Shown: one piece after another, positions 26,894-35,777 of the stretch | Numbering within the stretch: position 1 is the first letter of the stretch | Layout: each line of letters opens with the position of its first letter | Origin: Raineyella sp034933565 | GTDB taxonomy: Bacteria; Actinomycetota; Actinomycetes; Propionibacteriales; Propionibacteriaceae | Direction: 5' to 3' | Length of the DNA: 64,000 nucleotides | Assembly: GCF_034933565.1 (NCBI RefSeq) | Contig: NZ_JAYFNG010000049.1 | Coordinates: forward strand, 21,582 to 85,581 | Made by a program: the position numbers and the translations under genes | Notes under the pieces: model-generated | What the model saw: only the letters and a program-made list of their open reading frames with translations | Told to the model about the DNA's origin: nothing | Database searches by the model: none

Positions 26894-27171
26894 TGTTGCT
26901 GGTTCCGTTGCAGATTTGTCCGGTGGCCCCGCCGGGGGCGCAGCAGTACGCCGATCAGTTGACCGGCTACGTGTTGTGGGGCGTGTTGGCGCTGTTCGTG
27001 GTCGGTGTGGTGGTCGCGTTGGGCGCGGTGGTCGCGGGCCGGATCTTCGGCATGCCGCACGCCTCGCGGGCTGGTGTGATCGGCGCGGTGGTGGTGTTCA
27101 TCTCCGCGATCGCCTACATGGTGCTGCCGTCCATGGTGGCCGCCATCACCGGGTCGGGGTGCATCGGATGA
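26893..27171 (+). CDS. Small two-helix membrane protein, VirB2/pilin-like
   Basis: 92 residues; ATG 26893 shares its first base with the previous stop and has GAGAGGAAG upstream. Two hydrophobic helices (YVLWGVLALFVVGVVVALGAVVAG and GVIGAVVVFISAIAYMVLPSMVAAI) are separated by a short polar loop. Size and topology match VirB2-like subunits of Gram-positive T4SS operons. Assignment rests on size, topology and position. Confidence 0.6.
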   Translation: MLLVPLQICPVAPPGAQQYADQLTGYVLWGVLALFVVGVVVALGAVVAGRIFGMPHASRAGVIGAVVVFISAIAYMVLPSMVAAITGSGCIG

Positions 27172-27989
27172 CACGGCCCCGCCCGCCGCGTCCGGACCCG
27201 GTGGCGCAACCGTGGGGGCAGGGCCGGCTGCTGGTGCTGTTCGCCCTCGGGCTGGCCACCACGATCGCGCTTGCCGCCGGCCTGCTGTTCACGATCCGCG
27301 CCACGATCACCCCGACAGCCGACGACGCGCCCCCAGCCACGCACACCGAGGCACGCCCCGGCGAGGGTGAACAGGCGCGGCGCGACGAGCTGGCGGCCGC
27401 GGGCATGGTGTCGGTGAACCCGGACGACGCGTGGCGCGGCACCCCGGCCGCAACCCCGGGCCCGGTGATCCAGGTGCCGGCATCGACGTTGATCGGGCCG
27501 GCGAGGGTGCCTTCGGGGTTCCCGCGCACCCCGGAGGGTGCGGTCGGGCAGTTGGCGGAGATCGAGGTGGCGGTGCTGACCGAGATGAGTGTCGCGCGGG
27601 CTGGCGAGATCCACGCGGCATGGTCGATACCCGACGCGCCACCGGTGGAGCGGTGGCCGTTGATGGGCCACGTGCGGTCGTTCCTGTCGACCGCGCGGAT
27701 GGGTTCGGTGAAGGATCCCGGCACCACCGTGACCGTCACCCCAGCCGCCGCGCAGGTCAAGGCCACCGACGGCCCGGACTGGGTGGTGGCGTGCGTGTTG
27801 TCCGAGGTGCGGGCGGTCATCAACGTCGAGGCGCGGATGGGTTTCGGCTACTGCGAACGCATGCAGTGGGACGGCACCCGCTGGCTGATCGCCCCCGGCG
27901 AACCACCCGCAGCCGCACCGTCGACGTGGCCCGACACCGACCTGGCGTTCGCCGCCGGCTGGCGCACCTGGGCCCCGACGGGCAGGTGA
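27168..27989 (+). CDS. Membrane-anchored T4SS accessory protein
   Basis: 273 residues. A basic proline-rich cytosolic tip, one membrane helix (LLVLFALGLATTIALAAGLLFTI) and an extracellular domain with two cysteines (VVACVLSEV, FGYCERM) that could pair. In position and topology it resembles the TcpC/VirB8-like bitopic proteins of Gram-positive T4SS, but I see no diagnostic motif. ATGA overlap with the pilin-like gene; 3 bp to the VirB6-like gene. Confidence 0.6.
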   Translation: MTRPRPPRPDPVAQPWGQGRLLVLFALGLATTIALAAGLLFTIRATITPTADDAPPATHTEARPGEGEQARRDELAAAGMVSVNPDDAWRGTPAATPGPVIQVPASTLIGPARVPSGFPRTPEGAVGQLAEIEVAVLTEMSVARAGEIHAAWSIPDAPPVERWPLMGHVRSFLSTARMGSVKDPGTTVTVTPAAAQVKATDGPDWVVACVLSEVRAVINVEARMGFGYCERMQWDGTRWLIAPGEPPAAAPSTWPDTDLAFAAGWRTWAPTGR

Positions 27990-27992
27990 ACG

Positions 27993-29597
27993 ATGCCGTT
28001 CGACCCGTTCAGCCAACTCGCCGGTCAGGCGATCAAGGTCGGCACCGACATCTGGACCGCCATCATGCTCAGTGTCTGGAACGTCGGGTTGCTGCTCATG
28101 CGGTTCGTCCTCAGGTTGGAGGAACACTTCCTCACCCCCGACCTCACCGAGTCCGGCCCCGCCCGCGACGTGTACGCGACGACGTTCTGGATCGCCGCCA
28201 GCCTGCTGGTGATCATGATCATGGTCCAACTCGGTGTCGCGGCGCTGCGCCGGGACGGCAAATCGTTGGGGCGTCTGCTGCTCGGGGTCGGACAGTTCGT
28301 CGTGGTGTGGGCGGCGTGGCTTACCTACGCGGCCGCGGTCATCGCGGCCTGCTCAGGTCTGAACGCGGCGCTGATGCGCACCTTGTTCGCGACCGACTCG
28401 CTGGCCGGCTGGGACCCGCTGGGCGGCTTCGAGGTCGGCGACGTCACCGAGGTGGTGACTGCCGGAGTCCTTGGCCTGCTGGGTGTGCTGTTGTGTGTCG
28501 CGGCGATCGCGCACTTCGTTGTCCTGTTGACCCGGGCCGGTGCGCTGGTCGTGCTGGCCGCGACCACTCCGATCTCGGCGGCCGGCCTGGTCGGGGACAC
28601 CGGACGCGCCTGGTTCTGGAAGTCGCTGCGCTGGTTCCACGCCGCCGCGTTCACCCCGGTCGTGATGACCCTAGTCATGGGCGTGGGAGTCCAGATGGCG
28701 TCCGGGGTGGCCGGCGGGCAGGCCGACAAGACCAACGAGGCGATCGGCACCGCGCTGCCGGCCGTGGTGCTGATGCTGATCTCCGCGGTCTCCCCACTCG
28801 CGCTGTTCAAGCTGCTCGCGTTCGTCGACCCCGGCACCAACTCCGGCGCGTCGCTGCGGATGAGCCTCGGGGCGCTCGGCGGCATGTCCGGGCTCCTCGG
28901 CGGGCAGCGCGGCGCCGGGGACGCCGGGACCGCCACCCAAACCGCTGCTTCGGGACGTTCCCAGGGCGAGGCGCAGGGCGAGGACGCCACCAGCCGCCGC
29001 TTCGCCGCCGGGCAGGCCGGACAGGCGGGGTCTGCGGGAGGTGCGGGAACCGCGTCGGCCGGCGCGGGGACCGCCTCGGCCGGCGCAGGGGCCGGGTTGG
29101 CGGGTGCTGCGGCGGGCGTGGCGGGTGTGGCGGGTGTGGCCGGGATGGCGTTGGCGGCCGGGGTCCGCGGGCTCGCGTCGGTCGGCGGTTCTGCGGCAGC
29201 GGTAGCGAGCGACACCACCAACCAGATGGGGGTCGGGCACAACACCTATCAGCCCGACTTCTCCGGCACGGGTCACCGCGGCAGCCAGAACAGTCAATCG
29301 GCCGGCGCCGATCCCGGCGGGCAGCCTGCGACCGATCAGCCCGGCGCGCCGGACGGCAGCGGCGGCACGCCGCAGCCCCCGATACCCGACAGCGCACCAG
29401 CACCGGGCACCCCGGGCGACCCCGGCGGCCCCGCCCCGCAGGCCCCGATCGTCCCCGGCAGCCCTGCCGAGGGATCGAGTGCGGCCGGTTCCGCGGGAGA
29501 AGCAGGTTCCGCGGGTGGGACGGGTGTCACTGCCGGTGGGGCCGGTGCGTCGGAGGCCGCCACCGCCGCCCGCGCGGCCGCCGTGGCCGTCGTGTAG
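27993..29597 (+). CDS. VirB6/TrbL-like polytopic channel protein with Gly/Ala/Pro tail
   Basis: 534 residues. About six hydrophobic helices lie in the first ~290 residues (for example FWIAASLLVIMIMVQLGVAAL and VVLMLISAVSPLALFKLLAFV), typical of VirB6/TrbL channel subunits. The C-terminal ~240 residues are low complexity: Gly/Ala repeats with near-identical GTASAGA units, then Pro/Gly runs. The tail probably extends to one side of the membrane and may be variable between elements. It follows the bitopic protein with no promoter in between. Confidence 0.75.
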   Translation: MPFDPFSQLAGQAIKVGTDIWTAIMLSVWNVGLLLMRFVLRLEEHFLTPDLTESGPARDVYATTFWIAASLLVIMIMVQLGVAALRRDGKSLGRLLLGVGQFVVVWAAWLTYAAAVIAACSGLNAALMRTLFATDSLAGWDPLGGFEVGDVTEVVTAGVLGLLGVLLCVAAIAHFVVLLTRAGALVVLAATTPISAAGLVGDTGRAWFWKSLRWFHAAAFTPVVMTLVMGVGVQMASGVAGGQADKTNEAIGTALPAVVLMLISAVSPLALFKLLAFVDPGTNSGASLRMSLGALGGMSGLLGGQRGAGDAGTATQTAASGRSQGEAQGEDATSRRFAAGQAGQAGSAGGAGTASAGAGTASAGAGAGLAGAAAGVAGVAGVAGMALAAGVRGLASVGGSAAAVASDTTNQMGVGHNTYQPDFSGTGHRGSQNSQSAGADPGGQPATDQPGAPDGSGGTPQPPIPDSAPAPGTPGDPGGPAPQAPIVPGSPAEGSSAAGSAGEAGSAGGTGVTAGGAGASEAATAARAAAVAVV

Positions 29598-29622
29598 CCA
29601 ACGATCGAGCAAGGGAGTCACA

Positions 29623-31137
29623 ATGATGTCAGCCAACACGTACACCGACTACTCACGAGACCGGATCGGCTGGTTCTTCGGCTTGTCGGGCCAGCAACTG
29701 GCGATCCTGGCCGGCGCGTCGTTGCCGGTGTTCTGGGCGTTGCAGCAGCAGGCGTGGGCCCACGTGCTGGTGTTCCTGGCCGTGTTCGGGTTCGTGTTCC
29801 TGGTCACGGTGGTGTCGATCCAGGGACGCCCGGCGGTGGGCTGGTTGTGGGCGTCCGGCTGCCACCTGTTCGCCGGCCTCACCGGTGCCAGACGGTTCAC
29901 CTCCCGCGCCGCCCAAGGCCGGGCGGACAGTCTGGACGATGTCGACCTGCCGGGGGTGTTGCAGGGGGTGCAGGTCCACGACGGGCCCCCGGCCGGGCCC
30001 GCGCAGAGTCGGACCGCGATCATCCAGAACCACGCCGCCCGCACGTGGGCGGTCACCGCCGCGGTCGTCCACCCCGGCATCGGGATGAGCGACGCGGCGG
30101 AACGCAACCGGCAGGCCGCCGGGTTGACGTCGCTGCTCGACCTGGCGTCGCGTGGGGAGTTGATCGACGAGGTCATCTTCATGGTCCGCACCGTTCCCGA
30201 CGACGGCGCCGAACGAAGCGTGTGGGTGGCTCGGCACCGCGTCCCCGACGCCAGCCCGCTCGCCCGGCAGGTCAACGACGACTTGCAGCGCCACCTGTCG
30301 GCGGCGTCGGTGCGCACCGAGGCGTTCGTCACGATCGTGGTGCCCGAGACCCGCATCGCCCGGCAGGCCCGGGCCAGCGGCGGCCGGCTCGAGGGGCGCG
30401 CCCGCGTGCTGTACGGGCTGATGGGTGAGGTCGAGGCGCAACTGCGGGCCGCCATGGCGATGACCGACGTGCGCTGGCTGACCTCACCCGAACTCGCGCT
30501 GGCCTGCCGCACCGGGTTCGCCCCCGCCGACCGCGCCGGCGTCATCGACGCGGCCGCCGAACACACCCGCAACCCACAGGTGAACCCGGACGTGCCCTGG
30601 GCCATGGCCGGACCCAGCAGCGCCGACACCGCGGTCCGCCACTACAGCCACGACGCGTGGGACTCCGTCAGCGCGACGATCAAACTGCCCGCCAAGGGCG
30701 CGGTGATCGGCGCGCTCGCCCCCGTCCTCACCCCGGCCGAACCCGGCGAACGCCGGTCGTTCATGGTCGCGTTCCCGATCCTGGGGCAGGCCGCCGCCGA
30801 ACGCACGTCGGACAACGCCGAGTTCGCCGCCGACATGGGCGACGAGTTGCGCCGCCGCGCAGGGGTGAAGGCCAAGGCGCGGCACCGCAACGACGCGTCC
30901 AAGGCCCACGCCATGGACGAGAAGTTGGCCCGCGGGAACGCGCTGATCCGCCCCTACGCGGTGTGCTGCGTCACCGTGCCACGCACCGCCGGCATCGGCG
31001 AGTACGGCCGCCGCCTCGACGGCTGCGTGCGCCGCGCCGGGTTCGCCCCGCTGCGTCTCGACCTGGCCCAGGACGCCGGCTTCGCCGCCGCCACCATCCC
31101 GCTGGGAATCAGCCTGTCCAGGGGCAGCGGCGCATGA
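29623..31137 (+). CDS. SCO6880-type conjugation protein (PrgI-like plus VirB4-like N-terminal part)
   Basis: 504 residues. The ATG at 29623 is preceded by AAGGGAG. Two membrane helices at the N terminus (LAILAGASLPVFWALQ, AHVLVFLAVFGFVFLVTVVS) resemble PrgI/VirB3. The remaining cytosolic part resembles the VirB4 N-terminal domain without a P-loop. This split, with the ATPase core in the next gene, is the standard form of actinobacterial SCO6880 loci. ATGA overlap with that ATPase gene. Confidence 0.75.
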   Translation: MMSANTYTDYSRDRIGWFFGLSGQQLAILAGASLPVFWALQQQAWAHVLVFLAVFGFVFLVTVVSIQGRPAVGWLWASGCHLFAGLTGARRFTSRAAQGRADSLDDVDLPGVLQGVQVHDGPPAGPAQSRTAIIQNHAARTWAVTAAVVHPGIGMSDAAERNRQAAGLTSLLDLASRGELIDEVIFMVRTVPDDGAERSVWVARHRVPDASPLARQVNDDLQRHLSAASVRTEAFVTIVVPETRIARQARASGGRLEGRARVLYGLMGEVEAQLRAAMAMTDVRWLTSPELALACRTGFAPADRAGVIDAAAEHTRNPQVNPDVPWAMAGPSSADTAVRHYSHDAWDSVSATIKLPAKGAVIGALAPVLTPAEPGERRSFMVAFPILGQAAAERTSDNAEFAADMGDELRRRAGVKAKARHRNDASKAHAMDEKLARGNALIRPYAVCCVTVPRTAGIGEYGRRLDGCVRRAGFAPLRLDLAQDAGFAAATIPLGISLSRGSGA

Positions 31138-32651
31138 AACCCCGCCCGTCCGCTCCGGGTAGCCGAGATGTGGCGCGGCTGCTCGCCGACTTCGGTCACG
31201 ACCTGCCCCGCCACCCAGCACCACCGGAGCGCCGCCGCGAACCGAACCTGCATCACCACGCCCCCATGCGCGGTCAGCTTCGTGCCGGTCGCGGCTGGTC
31301 TGCGGCCGGGGCGCAGGTGTCGACGTGGCGGATGACGTCGGACCAGGCGCCGGTGTTGTGGCCGCTGATCGCCACCCCCGGCCTGCCGCCCACCGGCGCG
31401 CAGCTGGGCATCGACCAACTGTCGGGCGGCAGCTTCTACGCCGACCCGCTCGGCTGGGTCCTCAGCGACCAGGTGCCGGTCACCAACCCGAACGTGTTCA
31501 GCTTCGGCAAACCCGGCCGCGGGAAATCGGCCACCACCAAGGCGTTCATCCTGCGGATGCTCGACTTCGGCTACCGCGTGCTGATCCTCGGCGACCCGAA
31601 GGACGAATACGAACACCTGTGCCGCGCGCTGGGCGTCGAACCGTTCGCGATCGGCCACGGACTGCCCGCCCGGATCAACCCGCTCGACTTCGGCCCGCTC
31701 GGGCACGGCTGGGCCGACCTCGACGCTGCCGAAGCCCAGCGGCGCAGCGCGGTCGTGTTCGGACGCTGGCTCACCCTCATCCGAGGCTTGGTCGGCTCCC
31801 AACAGATCGGCGACCGGCGCGTCCCGTTCGGACCCACCGACGAAACCGTCATCAAGACCGCCCTGGGACACCTCACCGGCTACACCACCGGCGCGACCCG
31901 GCTGACCGAGCCGACCATCCCCGCCCTGTGGCGCCAACTCGACGAACCCGCCACCGAACTGATCAACGAATGCCGCTACCGCGACCGCCGAGACTTCTAC
32001 GACTCCACCCGGCTGCTGCGCGACGCGCTCGGCCAACTCGTGTCCGGGGCGCTGGCCGGGCTGTTCGACGGCCCCACCACCATCAACGTCGACTGGCGCG
32101 CCCCCATCCAATCGCTCAGCCTGTCCAGACTGGAACCCCTCGGCGACGAAGCGGTCGGGATCGCGCTGACCTGCCTGAACTCCTGGGGACGGGCGATGCG
32201 CGAAACCGCCGAACCCGGCGACGTGCGGATCGTGGTGCGCGACGAAGCCTGGAAACAACTACGCCTCGGCCCCGAAGCCGTCAAGAGCTTCGACGCCGAC
32301 CTGCGGCTGTCCCGCCGCGACGGCGACATCCAATGGGCCATCGCCCACAAACCATCCGACCTGCTGTCCGTCGGCGACCACGGCTCCCAAGCCGTGTCGA
32401 TCGCCAAGGACCTGCTCCACCTCGCCGACATCAAGGTCCTGCACGGCCAGGACCCCGGCGTCGCCGCCGAACTCGAAACCCTGCTCGGGCTCGGCCCGAT
32501 CGCCCAGGACCTGATCACCGGCTGGGCGATGCAAGGCCGCGGACGCGCGCTGTGGTGCGTCGGCGAGCAGACCTACAAGGTTCAGACCGTGCTCCACCCG
32601 CTCGAGCAGCACCTCACGTACACCAACACCGCACTCGAAAAGGCTCGGTGA
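31134..32651 (+). CDS. VirB4-type T4SS ATPase
   Basis: 505 residues. Walker A is GKPGRGKS (residues 125-132), and VVRDEAWK (~366-373) is the Walker B with catalytic Glu. RALWCVGEQTYKVQTVLHPLEQHL near the end is typical of the family. It drives assembly or DNA/protein export through the mating channel. Start 31134 overlaps the SCO6880-like gene. In Gram-negative systems both parts are one protein; here they are two adjacent genes. Confidence 0.85.
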   Translation: MKPRPSAPGSRDVARLLADFGHDLPRHPAPPERRREPNLHHHAPMRGQLRAGRGWSAAGAQVSTWRMTSDQAPVLWPLIATPGLPPTGAQLGIDQLSGGSFYADPLGWVLSDQVPVTNPNVFSFGKPGRGKSATTKAFILRMLDFGYRVLILGDPKDEYEHLCRALGVEPFAIGHGLPARINPLDFGPLGHGWADLDAAEAQRRSAVVFGRWLTLIRGLVGSQQIGDRRVPFGPTDETVIKTALGHLTGYTTGATRLTEPTIPALWRQLDEPATELINECRYRDRRDFYDSTRLLRDALGQLVSGALAGLFDGPTTINVDWRAPIQSLSLSRLEPLGDEAVGIALTCLNSWGRAMRETAEPGDVRIVVRDEAWKQLRLGPEAVKSFDADLRLSRRDGDIQWAIAHKPSDLLSVGDHGSQAVSIAKDLLHLADIKVLHGQDPGVAAELETLLGLGPIAQDLITGWAMQGRGRALWCVGEQTYKVQTVLHPLEQHLTYTNTALEKAR

Positions 32652-32652
32652 C

Positions 32653-34200
32653 ATGGGCAAACTGGTCGCGGTTGTCGGTGGTGGACTGGCGGCGGTCGTC
32701 CTGACGAGCCCGCTCCTGCTCGCCCTGGTCGTCGCTGCCATCCTCGTGCCCGCGGCGCAGGTGCAGCAGACCATTGCGTGCGGTGGGTCGCTGGCTTCGA
32801 CGGGGGAGTGGCGGGTCCCGTTCGTCGACACCGCATACCAGGTCACGTCCGGTTACGGATACCGCTACAGCCCGATCTCCGGTGCGTCGGAGCTGCATGA
32901 CGGCACCGACCTGGCCGCGCCACAAACGACAGTGGTGTCCGTCAGCTCGGGGCGGGTGAGCTTTGCCGGGTGGGGCGACGGGTTCGGCTACCACGTCGTC
33001 ATCGACCACGGTGCGGGGATCACCACTCTGTACGGGCACCTGGACTCCATCGATCCCGCCATCGCCGTGGGCGCGCCGGTGGCGATCGGGCAGCCGGTCG
33101 GCGTCGAAGGATCCACAGGCTGGTCGACCGGTATCCACCTGCACTTCACCATCAAACAAGACGGCGCCGCCGTCGACCCGGTGCCGTTCATGCTCGAGCA
33201 CGGCGCACCCCTGAACGGCCAACCGGCCGGGCCGTCCAGCACCAGCAGCCCGCCCGGGGTGTTGGAGGGCGGAGTCGGGTTCGAACTGCCCGAGCCCGAG
33301 ATGCGGCAGGACTCCCTGCACAACCCGCCCCTGCCGATCCCCGCCGAGGTGCAGCGCCTGTATGAAGCTGCCGCCGCCCGGTATGGGGTGCCCTGGACGC
33401 TGCTCGCCGGCGTGGGGATGACCGAGACCGCCCACGGCCGCAACACCGCCGTCAGCAGCGCCGGCGCCCAAGGGCTGATGCAATTCATGCCCGCCACCTG
33501 GGCCGCCTACGGCGTCGACGGCGACAACGATGGGCGGGCGGACATCAACAACTCGGCGGACAGCGTCCACTCGGCCGCGAACTACCTGGTTGCCTCCGGT
33601 GCCCTCGACGGGCCCGACGGCGTCAAGCGAGCCGTGTTCGCCTACAACCACGCCGACTGGTACGTCGGCGACGTGCTGTTCTACGCCAACTCCTACGGCG
33701 GCGGGCAGGTACTCGCGGGAACCAGCGGCTGCCTGTCGGGCAACGGCACCGGCGACCCGACACTGCCGCCACTCACGTCCGAACGCCTCCAAACCGTGCT
33801 CGGCTGGGCCAGGGGCCGGCTCGGTCTTCCCTACCGGATGGGCGCCAACGGACCCGACGCCTACGACTGCTCATCATTCACCCAGGCCGCGTACGCGCAG
33901 ATCGGCGTCACGATGCCGCGCACCGCCGAGGAGCAACGCAACTGGCTCGCCGCCGGCAACGGCTACCGCGTGCCGCCCGGCCAGGAACGACCCGGAGACC
34001 TGATCTTCATCGACTCCTACCTCGGACCCAACCGGATCGGACACGTCGCCCTCGTCTGGGACCCCGTAGCCCAGCAGACCATCGAGGCGGCTAGCAGCGA
34101 ACTGGGGGTCATCCACGGCAACTACACCGGCTGGGCGAACCTGACCATCTTCGAGATCTGGCGGGTCGGCAACGTCGCCGACACCGCACGGTCCAACTGA
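32653..34200 (+). CDS. Three-domain cell-wall hydrolase (M23 + SLT + NlpC/P60)
   Basis: 515 residues with an N-terminal membrane helix. Domain 1 (~55-185) is an M23 endopeptidase with LHDGTD (H82, D86) and GIHLHF (H162, H164). Domain 2 (~235-350) is a lysozyme-like transglycosylase: TETAHGRN with E258, then AQGLMQFMPATW. Domain 3 (~385-515) is NlpC/P60 with YDCSSF (C406) and HVALVWD (H464). Together they can cut both glycan and peptide parts of the wall, opening a path for the mating channel, as VirB1/Tcp-like hydrolases do. Last gene of the T4SS operon. Confidence 0.9.
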   Translation: MGKLVAVVGGGLAAVVLTSPLLLALVVAAILVPAAQVQQTIACGGSLASTGEWRVPFVDTAYQVTSGYGYRYSPISGASELHDGTDLAAPQTTVVSVSSGRVSFAGWGDGFGYHVVIDHGAGITTLYGHLDSIDPAIAVGAPVAIGQPVGVEGSTGWSTGIHLHFTIKQDGAAVDPVPFMLEHGAPLNGQPAGPSSTSSPPGVLEGGVGFELPEPEMRQDSLHNPPLPIPAEVQRLYEAAAARYGVPWTLLAGVGMTETAHGRNTAVSSAGAQGLMQFMPATWAAYGVDGDNDGRADINNSADSVHSAANYLVASGALDGPDGVKRAVFAYNHADWYVGDVLFYANSYGGGQVLAGTSGCLSGNGTGDPTLPPLTSERLQTVLGWARGRLGLPYRMGANGPDAYDCSSFTQAAYAQIGVTMPRTAEEQRNWLAAGNGYRVPPGQERPGDLIFIDSYLGPNRIGHVALVWDPVAQQTIEAASSELGVIHGNYTGWANLTIFEIWRVGNVADTARSN

Positions 34201-34222
34201 GCGAGGCTGGGCTTGTTGCGCG

Positions 34223-34537
34223 TCAGGCAGGAACCCCGTTACGAGTGCCTTTGCTGAGCGGTTCTGTGCCCGACTGATGCGCCACGAAGCTCGTGACGTT
34301 GGGGCGGATCTGTTCCAGGACCCGAAGGTGATCCTGGCGGACGTGGAACTTGGTCGCCAACTCCGAATAGGGGATCAAAGCATCCAGAGCCAGCACCTCG
34401 ACGCCAATGACAACATCGAACTCGTTGAGGTCCACATAGACCCCGGGAGACACCTCGCAGGTGCGGGCGACTTCGCCGTCGTCCAGCCGGAGGTAGGCGA
34501 CGTCGGCGGTGAGATCGACAGTTAGCGTCGCGTTCAT
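34223..34537 (-). CDS. DUF2283-like small protein, putative antitoxin
   Basis: 104 residues; ATG 34537 with GAGGAGGG upstream. Residues ~1-50 have the DUF2283 pattern (AYLRLDDGEVARTCEVSPGVYVDLNEFDVVIGVEVLALD). It lies 10 bp after the DUF4258-like gene on the same strand. DUF2283 proteins commonly pair with small toxins. The extended C terminus after residue 60 is unusual for the family. The pair may stabilise the element, but toxicity is inferred. Confidence 0.65.
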   Translation of the reverse strand: MNATLTVDLTADVAYLRLDDGEVARTCEVSPGVYVDLNEFDVVIGVEVLALDALIPYSELATKFHVRQDHLRVLEQIRPNVTSFVAHQSGTEPLSKGTRNGVPA

Positions 34538-34547
34538 CGAACCCTCC

Positions 34548-34784
34548 TCAATTTTTCCAGGCAACCGACTTGACCAGAACGACACCTTTCGGTGGCCACG
34601 GCTGTACCACCCACACCTTGAGCACTCCTTGAGGTAGCCGCTTCTCAAGCCGATAGCTGCGTTGGTTGGGATCGTGCCGTGCGCTGTCTGGTGAAGCTAG
34701 CACTTCCTCAACGTTGGCGTCCGAAACATGTCGTTCAATCATACGTTGTTGCGCGTGCCTCGACAGTCGGTATGCCGGAGTCAT
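34548..34784 (-). CDS. DUF4258-like small protein, putative toxin
   Basis: 78 residues: LSRHAQQRMIERHVSDANVEEVLASPD is the DUF4258 signature, a RelE-like fold, followed by beta strands (LKVWVVQPWP). It overlaps the upstream gene by 4 nt and precedes the DUF2283 gene. Together they look like a type II toxin-antitoxin pair, with the antitoxin gene second. Confidence 0.65.
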   Translation of the reverse strand: MTPAYRLSRHAQQRMIERHVSDANVEEVLASPDSARHDPNQRSYRLEKRLPQGVLKVWVVQPWPPKGVVLVKSVAWKN

Positions 34785-35197
34785 TGCGGCGCCTCGCCTG
34801 GTCCTTGCGGCACCATCGCGAAGTAGAGGTCGCGTGCCAAGACACCGTTGAGGAAGATGCTGACCTTGCAGCGGCCCGCAGACAGGACGGGTAGCTGTGT
34901 GTTCAAGGCAAACAAGACGTGCCTTCGGCCCTCACCATAGGAGGTTTCCTCCTCGGCTGTGGCCACCACTTCGAAGGAAATGGACGGCCCCTCGGTGAGC
35001 TCGAACTGGACTCTGACGGTGGTTTCGAACGGTTCTCCGAGAAAACGGACACGCCCCGCAACGGCGAGGGGCACGAGCGTGCCAACCGGGGCGCTAACGC
35101 GCAAGAAGCTCCCGTCGATCACGGTGAGCGTGCCAGTCGCATTCACCCGCGCCCATTCCGCGAGAAGTGCGTAGTCAAGTTCAACGTTAGGGGTCAC
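34781..35197 (-). CDS. DUF6941-like protein upstream of the toxin-antitoxin pair
   Basis: 138 residues from a GTG at 35197. It starts TPNVELDYALLAEWARVN and is a beta-rich protein of the type that begins with an 'ELDYALLA' stretch, probably DUF6941. It overlaps the DUF4258-like gene by 4 nt, so all three form one minus-strand unit between the T4SS and coupling-protein operons. Function unknown. Confidence 0.55.
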   Translation of the reverse strand: MTPNVELDYALLAEWARVNATGTLTVIDGSFLRVSAPVGTLVPLAVAGRVRFLGEPFETTVRVQFELTEGPSISFEVVATAEEETSYGEGRRHVLFALNTQLPVLSAGRCKVSIFLNGVLARDLYFAMVPQGPGEAPQ

Positions 35198-35253
35198 ACC
35201 GAGAGTCTAGTTTCGCGCGGCGCTGAATGGGCTGAGCGATTCCGGTCAGCGTC

Positions 35254-35282
35254 GTCCACGAAGCTGCCTCCCGTGTCTTGGG
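35254..35282 (+). promoter_or_regulatory. ICE promoter box copy D (GTCCAC-N17-CTTGGG)
   Basis: GTCCAC at 35254-35259 and CTTGGG at 35277-35282, spacer 17. It lies 31 bp before GTG 35314, with GGAGGGAG in between. This unit includes the sigma factor gene, so the box may be autoregulatory. Confidence 0.7.
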
Positions 35283-35313
35283 TTGGTTGAGACCTGTTTG
35301 GAGGGAGTCTGCC

Positions 35314-35775
35314 GTGGCGCGTCCCAGTCAAGACCCGTACCCGTTCACGTGGGAGATCCCGCTGGCCGCCATCGCGGCTTGCGGAATGGTGTTCGCCGTG
35401 GGCGTCCAGTCGGGACGCGCGATCGCCTGCCTGCTCGCTGGTAAGGGGTTCAGGTGGCCACGCTCCACCGAGTTCTTCGGGTCGCTGCCAGGAGTGCTGA
35501 CCGGCGATCCAGCCGCGGGACTGGCCGAGGCGGTGACCGGCGTCCCACCAGGCCTGCTCGTGGCGACGATCATCGCGACCGAGGTGGTCCTGTTCGCCGT
35601 GCTGGGCTGGGCGGGCTACGAGTTGGTCTCGCGGTGGGGTCCGACGGCTCCGAAGGGGATGGCCACGACGAGCGAGGCGGAGCGCTTGCTCGGCCGCTCA
35701 AGGCTGTTCCGGTCACGCCGGATGGTGCGCCCCGACCTTTACGGCGCGCGCGCTCTCCCTGCGAAGGGGGCGTAG
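35314..35775 (+). CDS. Membrane protein preceding the coupling protein
   Basis: 153 residues from GTG 35314, preceded by TTGGAGGGAG. Two hydrophobic helices (IPLAAIAACGMVFAVGVQSG and LLVATIIATEVVLFAVLGWAGYEL) and a basic cytosolic tail. VirD4 proteins often carry such N-terminal helices themselves. The neighbouring coupling protein begins almost directly with its P-loop, so this gene may supply the membrane part as a separate chain. Confidence 0.65.
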   Translation: MARPSQDPYPFTWEIPLAAIAACGMVFAVGVQSGRAIACLLAGKGFRWPRSTEFFGSLPGVLTGDPAAGLAEAVTGVPPGLLVATIIATEVVLFAVLGWAGYELVSRWGPTAPKGMATTSEAERLLGRSRLFRSRRMVRPDLYGARALPAKGA

Positions 35776-35777
35776 TC

